Shown: in pieces, positions 17,716 to 27,492 of the stretch
Position numbering within the stretch: the first letter of the stretch is position 1
How the letters are laid out: every line of letters starts with the position of its first letter
From: Actinomadura sp. NBRC 104412
GTDB taxonomy: Bacteria > Actinomycetota > Actinomycetes > Streptosporangiales > Streptosporangiaceae
Assembly: GCF_030269515.1 (NCBI RefSeq)
Contig: NZ_BSTM01000007.1
Span: 1-64,000 of the forward strand
DNA: 64,000 nt
Direction: 5' to 3'
Position numbers and translations under genes: made by a program
Notes under the pieces: generated by a model
What the model was told of the DNA's origin: nothing
The model's input: the letters and a program-made list of their open reading frames with translations, nothing else
Database searches by the model: none

Positions 17716-17973
17716 GTGACCTACCGCTGGGACGGCTTCCACGGTCGCGCGCTGTATGAGTTGAATGGGTTGCCCAGCGAGGTCCGCGATGGCCCATTGC
17801 TTGAGCGCCTTCTCGACCTGCTGAAAACGCCGTGGGACGCCGTACCGGAACGACCAGGTCAGACAGCCATCCGTCACGCCTTCTTCGGCGAGAGCGGTGA
17901 GGGCATGCCAACGCTCCTGGTCGACGACGACGCCGAGACGCTGCGCATCATCGACATCCTGTGGATGGGGTAG
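17716..17973 (+). CDS. Small RelE/ParE-fold-like protein, toxin-like
   Basis: An 85-residue protein from GTG, with GGAAGG upstream. The layout resembles type II toxins of the RelE/ParE group: a start with ALYELNGLPSEVRDG, a central helix LLERLLDLLKTPWD, then RHAFFGESGEGMPTLLVDDDAETLRIIDILWMG, which matches the strand pattern with the usual late hydrophobic strand. Catalytic residues are not certain. With the upstream DUF6247-like gene it makes a compact pair sharing a promoter. A harmless regulatory pair is also possible. Confidence 0.55.
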   Translation: MTYRWDGFHGRALYELNGLPSEVRDGPLLERLLDLLKTPWDAVPERPGQTAIRHAFFGESGEGMPTLLVDDDAETLRIIDILWMG

Positions 17974-18391
17974 CGGCGTAGCCGCTGTTCGTCCCCACCT
18001 TCCTCCCCCGACCCGACGAAAGCTGTACCTAGCGGCGGATGGGTTCTGTCAAGGGTGGCGTAGCCATCACATAGTGACGCCCGCAGGGCGCCCTTGACGG
18101 GGTTCCGGCCGCCGTCATCCCCAAGACCTCGGGTCGGGGAGGCCCGCGCCCTTCCAGCCGTGGCAACGTCCCTGAACCGGCAAGGACACGTGGACGGTAG
18201 GGAATGCGTCGATTATGGGCGGCGGCGCGACCAGGTGACCGCCGGTGGCTGGCGAACGGGCGTAGGCGTCGCGAGGCGCGGCCCGGCGCGGCCGTCCGGT
18301 GACCGGCGCCCACGCCGCACGCTCCGGGCGGCCTGGCGTGGGGCCGCGCAGCGGCCCAAGCACTGCCGCCCCTTTGATGTCAATGGGCTGA
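17974..18391. other. 418-bp non-coding stretch with structured inverted repeat
   Basis: No supported gene. It contains the nested inverted repeat at 18047-18098 and further GC-rich short palindromes. It separates the small gene pair from a scrap of a reductase gene, so it may be a junction of acquired DNA. Confidence 0.4.
18047..18098. repeat. Nested inverted repeat (possible structured RNA or element end)
   Basis: GTCAAGGG (18048-18055) pairs with CCCTTGAC (18091-18098). Inside it GGCGT pairs with ACGCC, and GCCC-gca-GGGC forms a third small hairpin. The nested pattern is too ordered for chance gene-free DNA. I cannot tell a transcribed RNA from a repeat element. Confidence 0.45.
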
Positions 18392-18575
18392 ATTCGGGTC
18401 CGGCTGGACGTGAAGGCCCTGCTCGCCGAGCCGGCGGAGGGCGTCCTCGTCTACGCGTGCGGTCCGCAGCGGCTGCTCGACGCACTCGAGGACGCGACCC
18501 GGCACTGGCCGGAGGACGCGCTGCGCGTCGAGCACTTCACGTCCGACGCGGGCACGCTCGACCCGACCGCACCGA
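18392..18575 (+). pseudogene. Fragment of a ferredoxin/phthalate-dioxygenase-type reductase
   Basis: One frame reads RVRLDVKALLAEP, then GVLVYACGPQRLLDALEDA and WPEDALRVEHF. This is the NAD-binding C-terminal motif (VYxCGPxxLLDAV) of VanB-type dioxygenase reductases. The FMN domain before it and the 2Fe-2S domain after it are absent, so only a scrap of about 60 codons is left. A hairpin terminator follows directly. Confidence 0.65.
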
Positions 18576-18578
18576 GCC

Positions 18579-18608
18579 CCCGGCGCCGCCCAGCAGGGCG
18601 GCGCCGGG
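18579..18608. terminator. Strong hairpin terminator
   Basis: A perfect 13-bp GC stem (CCCGGCGCCGCCC with its complement) around the loop AGCA. It lies 58 bp past the minus-strand FAD/Fe-S gene and just after the plus-strand reductase scrap, so it can serve both strands. Confidence 0.65.
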
Positions 18609-18665
18609 AACCAGCCGCGACGCGCCGCCACGGCGTCCGCGGCGGCGGGTCGGCGCTCTCAGCGG

Positions 18666-21500
18666 TCAGGGCGCGGGCTCGATGCGTTCCCGCAGCAGTC
18701 GGGCGAGATGAACGGGCCGCCGCCCCCCGAACTCGGCGATCTGCAGACGGCAGGAGAAGCCGTCGGCGAGCACCGGCGCGTCCGGGGCGTGCTCCTCCAG
18801 GTGGGGCAGGAAGGACTGCTCGGCGCAGGTCTTCGAGATCTCGTAGTGCCCGGCTTGGAAGCCGAAGTTTCCGGCGAGCCCGCAGCATCCCTCGTCCACG
18901 CCGTGCACCGTGACACCGGCCCGTTCGAGCAGGGCCCGGTCGGGCCGGGTGCCGAACACGGCCCGCTGATGGCAGTGGAACTGGACCACGGCCGTGGCCG
19001 GCCGGTCGGCCCGGAACGGCAGCTCGCGGCCGTCGAGCAGTTCGGCCAGGGTGCGGATCCGGGAGGCGACCCGGCGAGCGCCGTCCCCGTCGACGAGCTC
19101 GGGAAGGTCGCTGCGCAGCGCCGCTCCGCAACTGGGTTCCAAGGTGACCACCGGACGGTCGCCGTCGGCGCGCCGGTCGAGGGCGCGGACGGTGCGCCGC
19201 ATGACCCGGCGGGCGATGTCGAGCTGGCCCGTGGACACCCAAGTGAGACCACAGCACAGGGTCTGGGACGGCACCTCGACCCGGTAACCGGCCGCTTCGA
19301 GCACATGCACCGCGTCCCGGGCCACCTCGGGTGCGAAGGCCGCAGTGAACGAATCGACCCACAGCACGACGGGGTCTCCGTCCGCAGGACCCGTGCGACG
19401 CCGGAACCAGCGGTGGAAGGACCAGGTGGCGAGCCGGGGCAGCCGCCGCGCCGGGTCGATGCCGCCGAGCCGCCGGGCGAGCGCCGCCACCGCGTCCACG
19501 TCCAGCACCGCGTTGAGCGGCCGGGCGAACCGCCGGCCGGCGGCCAGCCACAGCGGCAGCCAGCCCATGCTGTAGTGGGCGGCGGGACGCAGCCGGCCGC
19601 GGTAGTGCTGGTGCAGGAACTCGGCCTTGTAGGTGGCCATGTCGACGGTGACCGGGCATTCGGCGCTGCACGCCTTGCACATCAGGCACAGGTCGAGGGC
19701 GTCCTTGACGTGCTCCGATCGCCAGCCGTCCGCGGACAGGCGGCCGTCGAGCATCTCCGCGAGGATGCGCGCGCGGCCGCGGGTGCTGTGTCGCTCGTCG
19801 CGGGTCGCGCGGTACGACGGGCACATCCCCCCTCCGCTCTGCTTCCGACAGGCGCCGACGCCCACGCAGCGGCGCAGGGCCTTGCCGAAGTCCCCGCCGT
19901 CGGAGTGATACGCGAACGCCAGATCCGCCGTGTGCGGACGGCTGATCGTCTGGCGCAGGTCGGCGTCGAGGCGCGCGGGGTCGACCAGGACGCCGGGATT
20001 GAACCGTCCGAGCGGGTCGAAGGCGTGCTTGAACGCCGCGAAGGCGTCGCGGATCCGCTCCCCGTACATCCGCGGCAGCAGCTCCGAGCGGGCCCGGCCG
20101 TCGCCGTGCTCGCCCGACAGCGAGCCGCCGTGCGCGACGACGAGGTCGGCGGCGTCCTCCTGGAAGGAGCGGTAGGCGGCCCGCCCGGACTCGCTGAGCA
20201 GGTCGTGGTCGATGCGGACGTGCACGCAGCCCTCGCCGAAGTGCCCGTACACCACGCCCTGCCGCCCGTACCGGTCGAGCAGCTCGCGGAAGTCCTTGAG
20301 GTACCCGGCGAGCCGCGCGGGGGGCACCGCGGCGTCCTCCCAGCCCGGCCATGCCTCCCGTCCGTCGGCGGTGCGGGTGGCGAGCCCCGCGCCGCGTTCG
20401 CGGATCCGCCAGTAGGCGCGCTGATCCGCGTGGTCGACGACGACGTGCACGTCGAGCGCGCCCTGGTCGCGGGCCGACCGCCGCACGGCTTCCGCATGGT
20501 CGCGGGCGGCGGCCGGGTCGTCGGCCCCCACCTCGAGGAGCAGCCATGCGCGACCGGCGGGAAGTTCGGGGCGGCGCTGCGGGGCCGGGCGGCTGTCGAA
20601 GGCGGCCACGAGCCGGTCGTTGATGCCCTCGACGGTGAGCGGTCCGGCGGCCGCGAGCGCCGGGGCGGCCGCCGCGGCGGCGAGGTCGTCGGCGAACCCC
20701 GCCACGACCAGCACGCGTGCGGCCGGCAACGGGACGAGCCGGACCCGCACCCGGGTGACCAGGCCGCAGGTGCCTTCGGCGCCGACGAGGGCGCGGGCGG
20801 CGTGGAACCCGTTCTCCGGGAGGAGGTGCTGCAGGCCGTACCCGGAGATCTGACGCGGAAAGCGGCCGAGCTCGAGGCGGATGTCGGCCAGCCACCTGTT
20901 TCTGACCTCGGCCAGCGCGTTGAGAAGCGGCGTCCCGGCCCCAGTGCCGTCCCCCTGGTCGCCGTGGCGGCCGAGCGTCACGCACGACCCGTCGGCGAGG
21001 ACCACGTCGAGCTCGTCGACGTTGTCCGCCGTGGTGCCCCAGGCGACCGAGTGGGAGCCGCAGGCGTTCGTGCCGATCATTCCGCCCAGGGTGCACCGGT
21101 TGTGCGTCGACGGATCGGCGCCGAAGGTCAGCCCGTGGGCGGCGGCCCGGTCGCGCAGCCGGTCCAGGACGACGCCGGGCTCCACCACGGCCGTCCGCGC
21201 GGCGGGATCGATGTCGAGCACCGCGGTCATGTGCCGGCTGAAGTCGACGATCACACCGGGGCCGATCGCGTTGCCGGCGGTGTTGGTGCCGGCGCCTCGG
21301 GACGTGATCGGCACGTTCGCGTCGGCGCATCGTTCGACCAGCCGGACGACGTCGTCCGCGTCGCGGGGCAGGACGACGCAGAGCGGGACGACGCGGTGGT
21401 TGGAGGCGTCCGTGGCGTAGGCGGCGCGCGTGGCGTCGTCGGCGCGGACCTCACCCTTGAGCTCCGTGGCCAGGCCGCGGACGATAGAGTCTGCTGACAT
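18666..21500 (-). CDS. Fused FAD/4Fe-4S D-2-hydroxyacid dehydrogenase (GlcD-GlpC type)
   Basis: A 944-residue fusion. Residues 1-490 form a VAO-type FAD domain (TSRGAGTNTAGNA, GGMIGTNACGSH, GAEGTCGLVT, then FGEGCVHVRIDHD and SGEHGDG). Residues about 550-640 hold two ferredoxin-type cysteine sets (CVGVGAC...CP and CLMCKACSAECP). The C-terminal third has CCG heterodisulfide-reductase-like repeats (LCCGLTW, EPSCGA, EGCCGLAGNFG). Such proteins oxidise D-lactate, D-2-hydroxyglutarate or similar acids and pass electrons onward through Fe-S centres at the membrane. It is the last gene of the minus-strand catabolic operon, 10 bp after the DUF6282 gene, and probably oxidises a hydroxy acid released upstream. 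The substrate is not readable. Confidence 0.9.
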   Translation of the reverse strand: MSADSIVRGLATELKGEVRADDATRAAYATDASNHRVVPLCVVLPRDADDVVRLVERCADANVPITSRGAGTNTAGNAIGPGVIVDFSRHMTAVLDIDPAARTAVVEPGVVLDRLRDRAAAHGLTFGADPSTHNRCTLGGMIGTNACGSHSVAWGTTADNVDELDVVLADGSCVTLGRHGDQGDGTGAGTPLLNALAEVRNRWLADIRLELGRFPRQISGYGLQHLLPENGFHAARALVGAEGTCGLVTRVRVRLVPLPAARVLVVAGFADDLAAAAAAPALAAAGPLTVEGINDRLVAAFDSRPAPQRRPELPAGRAWLLLEVGADDPAAARDHAEAVRRSARDQGALDVHVVVDHADQRAYWRIRERGAGLATRTADGREAWPGWEDAAVPPARLAGYLKDFRELLDRYGRQGVVYGHFGEGCVHVRIDHDLLSESGRAAYRSFQEDAADLVVAHGGSLSGEHGDGRARSELLPRMYGERIRDAFAAFKHAFDPLGRFNPGVLVDPARLDADLRQTISRPHTADLAFAYHSDGGDFGKALRRCVGVGACRKQSGGGMCPSYRATRDERHSTRGRARILAEMLDGRLSADGWRSEHVKDALDLCLMCKACSAECPVTVDMATYKAEFLHQHYRGRLRPAAHYSMGWLPLWLAAGRRFARPLNAVLDVDAVAALARRLGGIDPARRLPRLATWSFHRWFRRRTGPADGDPVVLWVDSFTAAFAPEVARDAVHVLEAAGYRVEVPSQTLCCGLTWVSTGQLDIARRVMRRTVRALDRRADGDRPVVTLEPSCGAALRSDLPELVDGDGARRVASRIRTLAELLDGRELPFRADRPATAVVQFHCHQRAVFGTRPDRALLERAGVTVHGVDEGCCGLAGNFGFQAGHYEISKTCAEQSFLPHLEEHAPDAPVLADGFSCRLQIAEFGGRRPVHLARLLRERIEPAP

Positions 21501-21510
21501 GGTCGGCCTT

Positions 21511-22332
21511 TCAGGTGAGGAAGAGCCGGGCGGGCACCGTGGACGCGGCCGCCTCGAGCACGCCGGGGTCGAGGCCCTGGCCCGCCAGCTCGTCGACGAG
21601 CCGGCGCAGCGCCTGCGGCGGCGGAGGGGAGTCCGGCTGGCCGGCGTCGGAGGACAGCACCAGGCGATCTGCGGCGGCGCGGGCGACGGCGGCCAGCGCC
21701 GCCGCGGTGCAGCCCGGCTGGTGCAGCAGCTGGTAGGCGGTGATCTCGACGTGCGCCCCGGCCTCGGCCAGTTCGGCGATCTCGGCGGGAGTCAGCGCCG
21801 GGACCGTGTAGGACGGATGGGTGAGCAGCACCCGCCGGATCCCGAAGTACCGCGCGCGGTGCAGCAGCCAGGCGCATTCCGGGCCGCTGAGATGGCCGGT
21901 GGCCAGCACGGCGTCGTGGTCGGCGATCAGCGCGAGGACGAGGTCGGCCGCGGTTCGCGCGTCCGGATCGACCGGGGGGACCGCGAAGACCCGGCGGTCC
22001 AGCCGCCGCTCGCGGTCGCACAGCCGGGGCAGGCCGGCCCGCTCCTGGGTGTGCGCGTCGGCCGTGGGCATCCACACCACGCGGCCGCCGGCGGCGAGGG
22101 CGGCCGCCACGGCGGCGGGGTTGATCCCGTCGGCGGCCTGGTTGAGCGTGATGCCGCCCAGGACGGGCATGCCGCTGCGGGACAGCGCCCGGGCCCTGCC
22201 GACCGTCGACTCATAGTGGCCCTTGAGGACGAACCCGTGGAATCCGTCCGACCGGTAGGCGTCGAGGACGTCGGCGTCGTCGCCGATCCTCGGCACGATG
22301 TCAGGCGCGGCGTGCACATGGCAGTCGAACAT
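21511..22332 (-). CDS. DUF6282 family metal-dependent hydrolase
   Basis: A 273-residue amidohydrolase-like protein. It begins MFDCHVHAAPDIVPR, the HxH metal site of the amidohydrolase superfamily. Further marks are GFVLKGHYEST, LGGITLN, VVWMPTADA, LATGHLSGPE, LTHPSYTVPALT and SSDAGQPDSP, which carry the remaining His and Asp ligands. This matches DUF6282, a family with no settled reaction. The start lies one base after the stop of the nitrilase-type gene, so the two are translationally coupled. It probably hydrolyses a cyclic or linear amide or a lactone in the pathway of this operon. Confidence 0.8.
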   Translation of the reverse strand: MFDCHVHAAPDIVPRIGDDADVLDAYRSDGFHGFVLKGHYESTVGRARALSRSGMPVLGGITLNQAADGINPAAVAAALAAGGRVVWMPTADAHTQERAGLPRLCDRERRLDRRVFAVPPVDPDARTAADLVLALIADHDAVLATGHLSGPECAWLLHRARYFGIRRVLLTHPSYTVPALTPAEIAELAEAGAHVEITAYQLLHQPGCTAAALAAVARAAADRLVLSSDAGQPDSPPPPQALRRLVDELAGQGLDPGVLEAAASTVPARLFLT

Positions 22333-22333
22333 G

Positions 22334-23164
22334 TCACTTTTCCTCGGCGGCCAGGCGCGCGGCTTCACCGGCCACCAGGTCGAACCGGGACTCCTGCAGC
22401 AGCGGCCATCGCCGCCGCAGCGCGCGCAGCGCGGCGAGGTCGAGGTCGGCCACGGCCCGATCCTCGTCCGCGCCGAGCCGGACCAGCGTCTCCCCGTCGG
22501 GGCCGACCACGCACGATCCGCCCCAGAACCGCCGGCCGCGCTCGACGCCGGACCGGTTGACGAAGACGGCGTAGGTCTGCAGGGCGACCGCGGTGTGCGC
22601 GAGGAGAAGGTCCCACGCCTTGCGGACGGGGACGGCGGCCTCGCTTTCGACGCTGTTGGCGATGACCACGACGACCTCGGCGCCGCCGTGCGCGGCGAGC
22701 CACGGCAGCGGGGGCTGCCACAGGTCGTTGCAGATGAGCACCGCCACCCGGGCGCCGCGGACGTCATGGCAGCGCAGCCGGCCGCCGGGACGGAAGTGCT
22801 TGCGTTCCTCCCAGTCGCGGTAGGTGGGCAGGTACAGCTTGCGCTGCACCGCCACCCGTTCGCCGTCCACGATCGCGGCGCTGTTGTAGCGGTGATGGCG
22901 GTGGGCTTCGGCGAATCCGGCGACCACGGCCGGACCGTGCCCGCCGAGCCCGGCGAGCCGTTCGTCGGCGGCGGGCAGGGGGCGGGGGTCGTCGAGGTCG
23001 CCGAGGTGGTAGCCGTGGGTGGCCAGCTCGGGCGCCACCGCGAGGTCGGCGTCGGCGACCTGGCGGAGCCGCCGGTTCAGCTCCGCCAGATTCGCGTCCA
23101 CCGCGCCGAGCCGAGGCGCGGTCTGCAGCAGGGCGACCCGCAGTGCCGGGGCGCTCCTCGTCAT
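22334..23164 (-). CDS. Carbon-nitrogen hydrolase (nitrilase superfamily amidase)
   Basis: A 276-residue protein with the Glu-Lys-Cys triad of the nitrilase superfamily: Glu in LAVAPELATHGY (near 45), Lys in AVQRKLYLPTY (near 110) and Cys in VAVLICNDLWQPP (near 144). The length fits an omega-amidase or N-carbamoyl/aliphatic amidase rather than a true nitrilase. It overlaps the substrate-binding-protein gene by 4 bases, so it is coupled to the transporter. It likely cleaves an amide or carbamoyl group of the imported compound. Confidence 0.88.
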   Translation of the reverse strand: MTRSAPALRVALLQTAPRLGAVDANLAELNRRLRQVADADLAVAPELATHGYHLGDLDDPRPLPAADERLAGLGGHGPAVVAGFAEAHRHHRYNSAAIVDGERVAVQRKLYLPTYRDWEERKHFRPGGRLRCHDVRGARVAVLICNDLWQPPLPWLAAHGGAEVVVVIANSVESEAAVPVRKAWDLLLAHTAVALQTYAVFVNRSGVERGRRFWGGSCVVGPDGETLVRLGADEDRAVADLDLAALRALRRRWPLLQESRFDLVAGEAARLAAEEK

Positions 23165-24126
23165 CCGATGAAGCCCTTGCTGCGCAGCCAGTCCCGGGCG
23201 GCCTGCTCAGGGGTCTTGCCGTCGACGTCCACCTTGGCGTTGAGGCCGCGCAGCGCCTCGTCGTCGAGCGCCGCCGTGATGGGCGCGATGATGTCGGCGA
23301 GCTGCGGGCTGCGGTCCGTCACCTGCTTGCGCACCGTCAGCGACGGGTTGTAGACGGCGAAGAACCGTTTGTCGTCCTGGAGCACGGTCAGCCCCAGCGC
23401 CTTGATCCGGCCGTCGGTGGCGAACACCTCGCCGAAGGTGCACGGGGAGGACTTGTCGATGGAGCTGTAGACCGCGCCGAGAGCGAGTTCGGCGACGGCC
23501 GACCGGGGCAGGTCGAAGCCGTAGGTCTTCTCCACCCCCGGCCAGCCGTCGTTGCGGCCCAAGAACTCCGCGGCGCCGCAGAACGTGGCCTGCTTAGCGT
23601 CCTTCTTGGCCAGCGCGGCGTAGTCGGAGATGGTCTTGACGCCGAGCTGGGCCGCCTTCTCGTTGGTGGTCGCGATGGCGTACGTATTGTTCGCCGGAGC
23701 GGGCGCGAGCCAGCGGATGCCCGACTGGGCCAGGTCGGCCTTGGCGACCGCCTCGTACTGCTGCCGAGAGTCGTTGATCGGCTTGGTCTGCTTGAGGTGG
23801 GTGATCCAGCCGGTGCCGGTGTACTCCCAGTACATGTCGATCGAGCCGCCGGTCAGCGCGTTGCGGACGGTGTTGCTGCCGGACATCCCGCAGCTGCGCT
23901 TCACCTGGGCGCCGACCGATTCCAGCGCGACGGCGGTGATCTCGCAGAGCACCAGCTGTTCGGTGAACTCCTTGGAGCCGACGGTCAGGGTGACGCCGTC
24001 CAGGCTGCCCTTCGATGCCAGGGAGCCCTTGGCGACGTCCCCCCCCGGGGACTGGCCCAGGGCGCAGCCGCCGAGGGGCAAGGCGGCCAGAGCCGCGAGT
24101 GCGATGGCGCGGAGTGGTGTGCGCAT
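23161..24126 (-). CDS. Quaternary-amine ABC transporter substrate-binding lipoprotein
   Basis: A 321-residue lipoprotein: signal peptide MRTPLRAIALAALAALPLGGC, with the lipobox Cys at 21. The mature part starts TLTVGSKEFTEQLVL and contains DMYWEYTGTGW and AAEFLGRNDGWPG, typical of the OpuAC/OsmX/ProX-like glycine betaine, choline or carnitine binders. It belongs to the import system of the two permeases and ATPase upstream. The aromatic cage cannot be assigned without alignment. Its coupling to an amidase rather than to osmotic genes suggests uptake of a carbon or nitrogen source. Confidence 0.9.
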   Translation of the reverse strand: MRTPLRAIALAALAALPLGGCALGQSPGGDVAKGSLASKGSLDGVTLTVGSKEFTEQLVLCEITAVALESVGAQVKRSCGMSGSNTVRNALTGGSIDMYWEYTGTGWITHLKQTKPINDSRQQYEAVAKADLAQSGIRWLAPAPANNTYAIATTNEKAAQLGVKTISDYAALAKKDAKQATFCGAAEFLGRNDGWPGVEKTYGFDLPRSAVAELALGAVYSSIDKSSPCTFGEVFATDGRIKALGLTVLQDDKRFFAVYNPSLTVRKQVTDRSPQLADIIAPITAALDDEALRGLNAKVDVDGKTPEQAARDWLRSKGFIG

Positions 24127-24151
24127 GGTCGATCCTTCCGTGGGGTGGATG

Positions 24152-24900
24152 TCAGAGGCCGCGTGGCCGGAGGAACTGCTCGGTGAGGCCGGCCAGCCAG
24201 TCCACCAGCAGGGCGAGTGCGACGGTGAGGACGCTGCCGGTCATCAGGACCGGCATGCGGTTGAAGACGATGCCGCTTTCGATCAGCGATCCCAGGCCGC
24301 CGGCGTTGGTGTAGGTGGCCAGGGTCGCGACACCGACATTGAGGATGAGGGCGATCCGGATCCCGGCGATCATCACCGGCACGGCCAGGGGCAGCTCGAT
24401 CTTCAGCAGCACCTGCAGGGGGCTCATGCCCATGCCCCGGCCGGCGTCGATGACGGAGCGGTCGACCTGCCTCAGGCCGACCATCGTGTTGCGCAGCACC
24501 GGCAGGGCGGCGTAGGCCACCAGGGCGATCACCGCCATCGCGAACCCGACGTCGAACAGGATCGCCAGCAGCACCAGAACGCCGATGGACGGGATGGCCT
24601 GGCCCGCGTTGGCCAGTGCGAGGACCGGGGCGGCGAGCGGCCGGGCCCGGCGGCGGGTCAGCAGCACGCCGAGGGGGACCGCGATGACGATGACCGCGAC
24701 GGTCGACGCCGCCACCAGGCGCACGTGCTCGACCGTCCGGGCGAGGATCTCGTCGGTCGCCACCAGCCGCGCCTCGATCGAGTCGAGCTCGGCCGTCTGC
24801 AGATACCCGAGCATGCCCGCCACCAGCGTCACCGCGATGACCGGCAGGGCCCAGCCGCGGGCCGGGGCGCCGGCCTCGACGGTCACCGTGTCGGCGGCGC

Positions 24901-24904
<4 letters not shown>
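24152..24904 (-). CDS. Quaternary-amine ABC transporter permease (second permease)
   Basis: A 250-residue membrane protein with about six helices and the permease EAA-type loop around RQVDRSVIDAGRGMGMSPLQVL, typical of OpuAB/OsmW permeases. It overlaps the ATPase gene by 4 bases and is followed after 25 bp by the binding-protein gene. Together with the permease at 25895 it would form the heterodimeric membrane channel. Confidence 0.9.
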
Positions 24905-25894
<990 letters not shown>

Positions 25895-25902
<8 letters not shown>

Positions 25903-26542
25903 GGAGCCCTCGCGGGGTGGTGAGCCGGCCGATGAGAACGAACAGAAGGTCGAGTGTCAGTGCGACGAGGACGACTCCGGCCACGCCGCTCATCGCCTCG
26001 TTGAACGCGTTGGCGCCGCCGATGCGGGACAGACCCCGGAAGATCAGCTCGCCGAGTCCCGGCCCGCGGACCGCCGCGCCGATCGACGCGATGGCCACGA
26101 CCATGATCGTCGCCACCCGGATGCCGTTGAGGATCACCGGCCAGGCGAGCGGCAGCCGCACCAGCATCAGCCGCTGCCTGGACGCGAGCCCCATGCCCCG
26201 CGACGCGTCGATGACCGCGGGGTCGACGGTCTCCAGACCGGTGACGGTGTTCCGCAGGATGGGGAAGACCGCGTACACGGTGAGCGACACCACGGTCGGT
26301 GCGAGCCCCAGCCCGAGAACGGGGATGAGCAGGCCGAACAACGCGAACGACGGAATCGTCAGCAGCGTGCCGGTGACCGCCAGCAGTGCCCGGCGCACCC
26401 GGGGCGCGCGTTCCGTCGCGACCCCCAGGCCGACACCGATGACCGCGGCGATCGCCACGCTGAGAAGCACCACCTGCACGTGCTGCACGGTGAGGAACGC
26501 GATCCTGTCACTGTTCTGGTCGACGTACTCGATGAAGGACAT
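25895..26542 (-). CDS. Quaternary-amine ABC transporter permease (first permease)
   Basis: A 215-residue membrane protein from the ATG at 26542. It begins MSFIEYVDQNSDRIAFLTVQHVQVV and has the inner-membrane loop LETVDPAVIDASRGMGLASRQRLMLVRLPLAWPVI conserved in OpuAB-type permeases, here recognised by the RGMG core. It starts 14 bp after the alpha/beta hydrolase stop and has no strong ribosome site of its own, so it is probably translated by coupling. Confidence 0.88.
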
Positions 26543-26556
26543 GGCGGCGCCCCGAT

Positions 26557-27477
26557 TCACCCGGTGCCGGCGGTGGTTCCGGTCGCGAACGCCTCGGCCA
26601 GGAAGCCGTCGATGAGGTCCACCACACGGAGGAAGGTCGGGTCGTCGTCGAACATCCACTCCGTGTGGCCCTTGCCCTCCAGCAGCTCCAACCGCTTGGG
26701 CTCCCCCGCCGCCTCGTAGAGGTGCCGTGCCTCCTCCGGCAGGTGCAGACGGTTCTCCGCGCCGTGCACGATGAGCAGCGGCCGCGGCGCGATCTGGTGC
26801 ACGACGTCCACCGGACGGAACCGCAGCAGGTAGTCGGCCGACTCCAGGGTCACGCCCGAACCGAACCCGGGCGCCTTGTACAGCTCCTCGTCGACGTACG
26901 TGTCGGTGCGCCGGTCGAGGTCGAGCCGGACGATGTCCCACGGGGAGGTGATCTCGGAGCGGCCGTGCGCGGCGCGGTGGACGCGGTCCGCGGCCACCCG
27001 CTTGAGCAGGCTCTTCCACGACTCCTCGTCGTGCATGTTCCGGGTGGACCGGCAGCCGTCGGCGATCCCGTTGCAAACGATCACCGCGCGGACCCGGGGG
27101 TCGTCGGCCGCCGCGGCGATGACGGCTCCTCCGCCGAGGGCCCAGCCGAGCAGGGCCACCCGGTCGGAGTCGAGATCGGCATGCCCGGTGACCCGGTCGA
27201 CCGCGGCGCGCAGGTCCTCGGCCCACTCCTGGGGCACCAGGCGGCCGCGCTCCCCTTCGCTGAGGCCGAAGCCGCGGTAGTCGAACGCCAGGACGGCATA
27301 GCCCCGCCGGGTCAGCGCACGGGCGAACCGCTCCGGGTGAATGACCTTGAGTCCCTGAAATCCGCTGGCCGGAACCACGATCGGGTACGGTGCGCCCGCA
27401 CCGCTGTCGTCAGGGAGGTGCAGATCAGCGTCGAGCCGATGGCCGTTGCTGAAGAAGGGCAAGGGAATCGTATGCAT
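26557..27477 (-). CDS. Alpha/beta-hydrolase-fold protein without nucleophile Ser
   Basis: A 306-residue protein of the FrsA/YcjY-like alpha/beta hydrolase group: GRGF-like DYRGFGLSEGERG near 70, then VALLGWALGGGAVIA near 110, and a C-terminal GKGHTEWMF carrying the expected His. The nucleophile elbow normally reads GxSxG; here it is G-W-A-L-G, so the catalytic Ser is Ala, clearly encoded. It may be a non-catalytic fold, or use another residue. It is the first structural gene of the operon, 15 bp after the IclR gene stop and 14 bp before the permease gene. It may bind or process the imported substrate; the role is unknown. Confidence 0.85.
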   Translation of the reverse strand: MHTIPLPFFSNGHRLDADLHLPDDSGAGAPYPIVVPASGFQGLKVIHPERFARALTRRGYAVLAFDYRGFGLSEGERGRLVPQEWAEDLRAAVDRVTGHADLDSDRVALLGWALGGGAVIAAAADDPRVRAVIVCNGIADGCRSTRNMHDEESWKSLLKRVAADRVHRAAHGRSEITSPWDIVRLDLDRRTDTYVDEELYKAPGFGSGVTLESADYLLRFRPVDVVHQIAPRPLLIVHGAENRLHLPEEARHLYEAAGEPKRLELLEGKGHTEWMFDDDPTFLRVVDLIDGFLAEAFATGTTAGTG

Positions 27478-27492
27478 GCGTGTACTCCTGAT

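Noticed and set aside
18451..21497. Long open frames on both strands opposite and out of frame with the FAD/Fe-S gene
   Set aside because: Arg/Ala/Pro-rich shadows of a well-supported gene.
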